From positions 186,001 through 250,000 of the forward strand of contig NZ_FLLQ01000006.1 in NCBI RefSeq assembly GCF_900088415.1: a DNA stretch of 64,000 nucleotides, read 5' to 3'. This DNA is from Vibrio mediterranei (lineage in GTDB: Bacteria > Pseudomonadota > Gammaproteobacteria > Enterobacterales > Vibrionaceae). Within the stretch, counting starts at the first letter, position 1, and every line of letters begins with the position of its first letter. Below the pieces are notes generated by a model that saw nothing but the letters and a program-made list of their open reading frames with translations, did no database searches and was not told the origin of the DNA. Positions 60,707 through 64,000 of the stretch are shown piece after piece. A program made the translations under genes and the position numbers.

Positions 60707-62124
60707 GATGCATCCTTCGTTCTTAGTTGAGCTGGGGTAATAGCGTTATATTTATACGTAGAAAAGTTGTTCATCTCGCTAGAAAGCGCGAGTAATTTAT
60801 TTAATGACAGTAAGTACTGGAAGCTTGCGGCGTCTTGCTGGGTCTTGACGCTGGCAAGATAAAGCTCAGCATCGACCACGTCTAGAGAGCGGCCTAATCC
60901 TTGAGAAAAGGCTTTTTGGCGTAGCTTGAGGTTCTCTTCTGCAAGTTGAATACTGGTATTCAACCCTTGCACTTCATCGAGTGCTTGCTGCGCTTCCAAG
61001 TAAGTTTTCTCAACTAAGACACTTAAGTCTTGTTTCGCTTGTTTCTTTAAAAATTGTACTTGAGATACCGCACTGTTAGCCGCTTTCATTTGCTCACTGC
61101 GGCCTGTGTTCTCAAGAAGTGGGACACTTACACCAATACCAACTAACCAATCTGGCTTCAGCTGTCCAGCCAATGAATCGCCGTGATACAGGCTATAGTC
61201 ACCGTAGGCGTATACTTCTGGGAAATATTTACCTTTCTCAGCCTTCATCAAGCTACTTGCTTGCTTCTCTTTGGCATCAAGAATGGAGAGACCTGGGTAG
61301 GTGTCTAGAGTTTGGTCAACGAAAGCATCCAGCGGTGGCAGGTTTTCGTTGATAAAGAGCTGGTCACGAGGCTCAACGGTTTCAGATTGCCCTAAAACTT
61401 GGGTAAGGGCAGCTTCTGCGATATCTAGGCCGTGTTGTGCTTTTTTGCGCTCTACTACCGCTTTCGCTAATGATGCTTCTGCTTGAAGGCGCTCAACTCG
61501 AGCAATTTGTCCTTGTTCTTCGAGTTTAATGGCGAAGTCTCGGTGCTTGGTTAGCCCTTTTTCTGCCGCCGTTCTGGTTTCAACGACATTGCGTGCGAGC
61601 ACTACGCTAAAATAGTATTTACTTAAATCTTCATATCGAGCTTGTACTTCCATTGCAAGCTGGCTTTGAGCCTCTTCTTTTTTACCCTCAGCGGCAGTTT
61701 GTGCTGCTGTGATTCGGCCACCAGTAAAGATTGGCCAAACGGCTCGAATTGATGAGCTAAATACATCTTGTGTTTCGATTGTTGAGGTTACACCGCCAAG
61801 TAGGTTGCCAAGTAAAGGTCCAAGAGCAGAAGCACCTGCGGGTAACCCACTTAAGCTATCCGCAAACTGTGAACCACTAATTGTCACATCTTGATCCAAT
61901 CGAGTGTAGTTAGCGCCAACCGTAACCTTAGGTAGGTTTAGGCTACTGCTTGCATCTTGTAAGTGCCCGTATCGTTCTACGTTGGCTCGTTGGGCGGCTA
62001 AAGAATTATTGTTTTGTTGAAGCAATTGCCAGGCTTCATCAAAGGAGACTTCGGCAGAGTAGCTGCCGAAAGAAAGCGTTCCTAGCAATGCGCCCACAAC
62101 CAGCGGTAGGGACCTTATTTTCAT
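60703..62124 (-). CDS. TolC family outer-membrane efflux protein
   Basis: The protein has 473 aa and is the first gene of the export operon. It has a Sec signal peptide (about 1-23, ending GSYSA). Two internally related helical halves (about 25-250 and 260-460) carry the outer membrane efflux protein pattern, with VGANYTRLDQDVTI and VYAYGDYSLYHGDS as beta-strands facing the outer membrane. It would give this exporter its own exit channel. Whether it also serves the adhesin secretion system at 36-41 kb, which lacks a linked TolC, is unknown. Confidence 0.93.
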   Translation of the reverse strand: MKIRSLPLVVGALLGTLSFGSYSAEVSFDEAWQLLQQNNNSLAAQRANVERYGHLQDASSSLNLPKVTVGANYTRLDQDVTISGSQFADSLSGLPAGASALGPLLGNLLGGVTSTIETQDVFSSSIRAVWPIFTGGRITAAQTAAEGKKEEAQSQLAMEVQARYEDLSKYYFSVVLARNVVETRTAAEKGLTKHRDFAIKLEEQGQIARVERLQAEASLAKAVVERKKAQHGLDIAEAALTQVLGQSETVEPRDQLFINENLPPLDAFVDQTLDTYPGLSILDAKEKQASSLMKAEKGKYFPEVYAYGDYSLYHGDSLAGQLKPDWLVGIGVSVPLLENTGRSEQMKAANSAVSQVQFLKKQAKQDLSVLVEKTYLEAQQALDEVQGLNTSIQLAEENLKLRQKAFSQGLGRSLDVVDAELYLASVKTQQDAASFQYLLSLNKLLALSSEMNNFSTYKYNAITPAQLRTKDAS

Positions 62125-62276
62125 GTTTGCTCCAAAACAGATGTTAATAAATTGATTAGAGTATATGCTCTAATAAAATGGTGTGCAATAACATAACTAT
62201 AGATGTTTTTTCGAGTGCTATGCGGTTAAGTATCTGTTATTTAGAAGCTAAACGATATATTTTGATGACGGATACT

Positions 62277-62313
62277 AAAAAAGCAACGTCACATTACGTG
62301 CCGTTGCTTTTTT
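62277..62313. terminator. Strong terminator, likely for the minus-strand gene at 62325
   Basis: AAAAAAGCAACG and CGTTGCTTTTTT form a perfect 12-bp stem with a 13-nt loop. It lies 12 bp downstream of the minus-strand gene end and should work in both directions, shielding the TolC operon promoter region. Confidence 0.9.
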
Positions 62314-62324
62314 TTTAAACGATC

Positions 62325-62564
62325 TTAATCATTTGATGGACAAACGTAGCCTGCTCTCCACATTAAGTCTTTTGCTTGAAGCAGTTCTTTTAAGACTTCA
62401 CTGCCTGACATTTGTGGTGAAGCGAACGATACCATAACGTCGTGTTCTAGTTCCGATACTTGTGAGTTTGTCGCTTGATATGCTCTGACGTGAGTAAATG
62501 TAGCGCGTCGATTTTTCGACAGCATCGCCCGATTAAGGCAAATTCCAAAACAGTCCCGTTCCAT
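62325..62564 (-). CDS. Unknown 79-aa protein
   Basis: The ATG at 62564 has AAGGAA 7 nt upstream on the minus strand; a longer in-frame start upstream lacks a site. The product begins MERDCFGICLNRAMLSKNRR and contains SELEHDVMVSFASPQMSGSE and a C-terminal AGYVCPSND. Three Cys residues are present but no known motif. No membrane segment. A dedicated terminator and good translation signals indicate a true single-gene unit. Confidence 0.75.
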   Translation of the reverse strand: MERDCFGICLNRAMLSKNRRATFTHVRAYQATNSQVSELEHDVMVSFASPQMSGSEVLKELLQAKDLMWRAGYVCPSND

Positions 62565-62962
62565 AACGACGTTCCTTCTTACGTTGTATTTTGCGCTCTG
62601 CACAAGGGTTACTGCGTTTTCGTTTATTATTTTCTAGTTATAAGTGACCTTGAAAGTTACGTTTGAGTCGACAAATAGCAAGTAGACTCAGATACTTTTT
62701 AGATAACAATTTTACTATACGGAATAACGGCTGAATTGTTCTAAAAATAAGCTAAAAGTGATGTGATCATAATCAGACATTCGGTTGCATATGCATGTAA
62801 CTGACATGAATATTTACACTCTAATTGTAGGAATCAAAGAGCGCTTTTATCGTCTATTTGACTGATTCTACGTAAATTAATTATATGCTTCACAGTTCGA
62901 TACCCAATTGAGTGCTCGTATGTTACAACGCTGTTACAGTATGGGTGTTAGGGAGAGTTATC
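62565..62962 (+). other. Divergent intergenic region upstream of the sensor kinase
   Basis: No gene is supported. It contains a CRP-like half-palindrome at 62762-62777 and GGGAGAG at 62951-62957, the ribosome-binding site of the kinase gene. Confidence 0.5.
62762..62777 (+). promoter_or_regulatory. Candidate CRP-binding site, weak
   Basis: TGTGATCATAATCAGA has a perfect left half TGTGA and a right half TCAGA matching TCACA at 4 of 5 positions. It lies 185 bp before the kinase start. Confidence 0.35.
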
Positions 62963-64000
62963 ATGAAATGGAACCAGATAAGTTTTCGACACCGAATGCT
63001 CATAATTATGACGGTTTCGGGGTTGTTGCAGTTGCTTGTCTTATCATTAGCTGGATTTAGCTACATTAAGCAGTCCCAAGAACAGGAAATGGGGCTAAAA
63101 GCCAAAGGCGTCGCAACATTCTTGGCGCAGTCTAGTGCTGTTATCAATATGATTGAACAGAACACGTCTGCCCGAATGCAAAACCGATTTCGTGGACTTA
63201 CTGAGATGATCGGGGCAGCCTTCATTGTTATTGGTGACGAGAAAGGCATTCGTTTAGTCCATCCTATTGATGAACGAATTGGGTTGCCAATGAAAGGGGG
63301 TGATAATGATCAAGCTCTGATTCATGGTCAAACCTACGTATCGTTTGCAGAAGGATCTCTTGGAAAGTCAGTTCGAGGCAAAGCGGCGGTATTTGATAAA
63401 GATGGCAATATCATAGGTGTTGTTTCCGTCGGCTACTTATTGGATAGACTCCAAGACCGTATTGAGCCCTATTTAGCGTTCCTCCTTGGAATGGCAATAC
63501 TGGTGCTCATTGTGAACGCGATTGTTTCTTACTTTATCTCACGTCGTTTTCAAAAAGCACTATTGGGTTTTGAACCAGAAGAGATCGGTCGTCTTTATGG
63601 CGAGTTGGACGTCACTATGAGCACCATTAAGGAAGGTGTTATCAGCATTGACTCCGACGGGGTATTACGCTCGATTAATACCAGTGCGTGTGAGATCTTA
63701 GGGTTAACTAAATCGGGTGTTATGAACAAACCGTTGTACCAGGTGTTACCGAACTCCGACCTGCAAAGTTTGATCGAAAGCCAAGAGTCAGATAATGATA
63801 TTGAGCTGTATCTCAATCAACAACGTATCGTTGCCAATCGCAGTCCCATTGTTGTTGATGGCAAAGTCGTTGGTGCGGTGTCGAGTTTTCGTTTGCGCGA
63901 TGAAATCTCGGAATTGACTGAACAGCTATCGCAAACCAAAGCTTATGCCGAGCTTTTACGTTCGCAGACTCATGAACATCGAAACAAGTTGAACACTATA
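62963..64000 (+). CDS. CitA/DcuS-type sensor histidine kinase, 3' end outside window
   Basis: The first 346 codons are visible; the frame is still open at the window end. ATG 62963 follows GGGAGAG at 5 nt. A membrane helix (about 14-33) is followed by a periplasmic Cache/PDC sensor domain with FIVIGDEKGIRLVHPIDERI and GVVSVGYLLD, a second helix (about 174-193), a cytoplasmic PAS domain (about 211-310) and the start of the kinase core, LLRSQTHEHRNKLNTI, whose His-x-x-x-N-K-L is the phosphorylation box of CitA/DcuS kinases. It should sense citrate or a C4-dicarboxylate. A response regulator probably follows. Confidence 0.92.
   Translation, partial: MKWNQISFRHRMLIIMTVSGLLQLLVLSLAGFSYIKQSQEQEMGLKAKGVATFLAQSSAVINMIEQNTSARMQNRFRGLTEMIGAAFIVIGDEKGIRLVHPIDERIGLPMKGGDNDQALIHGQTYVSFAEGSLGKSVRGKAAVFDKDGNIIGVVSVGYLLDRLQDRIEPYLAFLLGMAILVLIVNAIVSYFISRRFQKALLGFEPEEIGRLYGELDVTMSTIKEGVISIDSDGVLRSINTSACEILGLTKSGVMNKPLYQVLPNSDLQSLIESQESDNDIELYLNQQRIVANRSPIVVDGKVVGAVSSFRLRDEISELTEQLSQTKAYAELLRSQTHEHRNKLNTI

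Noticed and set aside
1..64000. CRISPR arrays, tRNA or rRNA genes, insertion sequences and integron integrase
   Set aside because: No regularly spaced repeats with unique spacers, no cloverleaf or ribosomal sequences, and no transposase or tyrosine-recombinase motifs were seen on either strand.

Overview
This window looks like a Vibrio (Vibrionaceae) chromosome segment. The evidence is a set of VCR-type attC sites with gene cassettes at the left end, a complete polyhydroxybutyrate operon in the order phaB-phaA-phasin-phaC, and a codon and protein style typical of marine gamma-proteobacteria. The PHB operon would fit a secondary chromosome, but that is an inference. No tRNA, rRNA, CRISPR array or insertion sequence was recognised.

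Region 1 (1 to about 8.1 kb, possibly to 9.5 kb) is the distal end of a chromosomal superintegron. Small single-gene cassettes are separated by attC sites of about 95-130 bp. The first two sites are almost identical, and sites become more degenerate to the right. Cassettes encode a HEPN-motif protein (cut by the window start), a DUF4365 nuclease-fold protein, an AAA ATPase, GNAT acetyltransferases, RDD and other small membrane proteins, one antisense 58-aa gene (DUF6435-like) and a frameshifted NTF2/DUF4440 gene. Region 2 (9.5-20 kb) continues with small, almost entirely plus-strand accessory genes without recognisable attC sites. These include GFA, GNAT, Rof-like, DUF3291, MAPEG, YHS, bacterial PH, DUF1349, HAD, SDR, DUF1801 and HTH-2TM proteins. 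They may be fossil cassettes.

Region 3 (20.2-22.6 kb) holds a nucleotidyltransferase-fold gene and gamma-glutamyltransferase. Region 4 (23-41.2 kb) is a surface-adhesin locus. A 4378-aa VCBS/cadherin-like repeat protein converges on a three-gene operon for a type I secretion apparatus: two ABC-exporter-like proteins and an HlyD-type adaptor. Both ABC proteins have badly degenerate nucleotide-binding motifs, which is the most unusual feature of the window. No TolC gene lies in this locus, although an unrelated TolC-family gene is found at 60.7-62.1 kb.

Region 5 (41.5-50 kb) has a Tat-exported PhoX-family protein, a DUF805 protein, an orphan hybrid histidine kinase and, divergent from it, a periplasmic tricorn-type protease. 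Region 6 (50.6-54.9 kb) is the PHB operon: reductase, thiolase, phasin and class I synthase convert acetyl-CoA to polymer and coat the granule. Region 7 (55-64 kb) has an FKBP-like protein, a dicarboxylate/amino-acid symporter, and a four-gene export operon of TolC, HlyD and two ABC-2 permeases with no ATPase gene. It ends with a small unknown gene and the 5' part of a CitA/DcuS-type sensor kinase cut by the window end.
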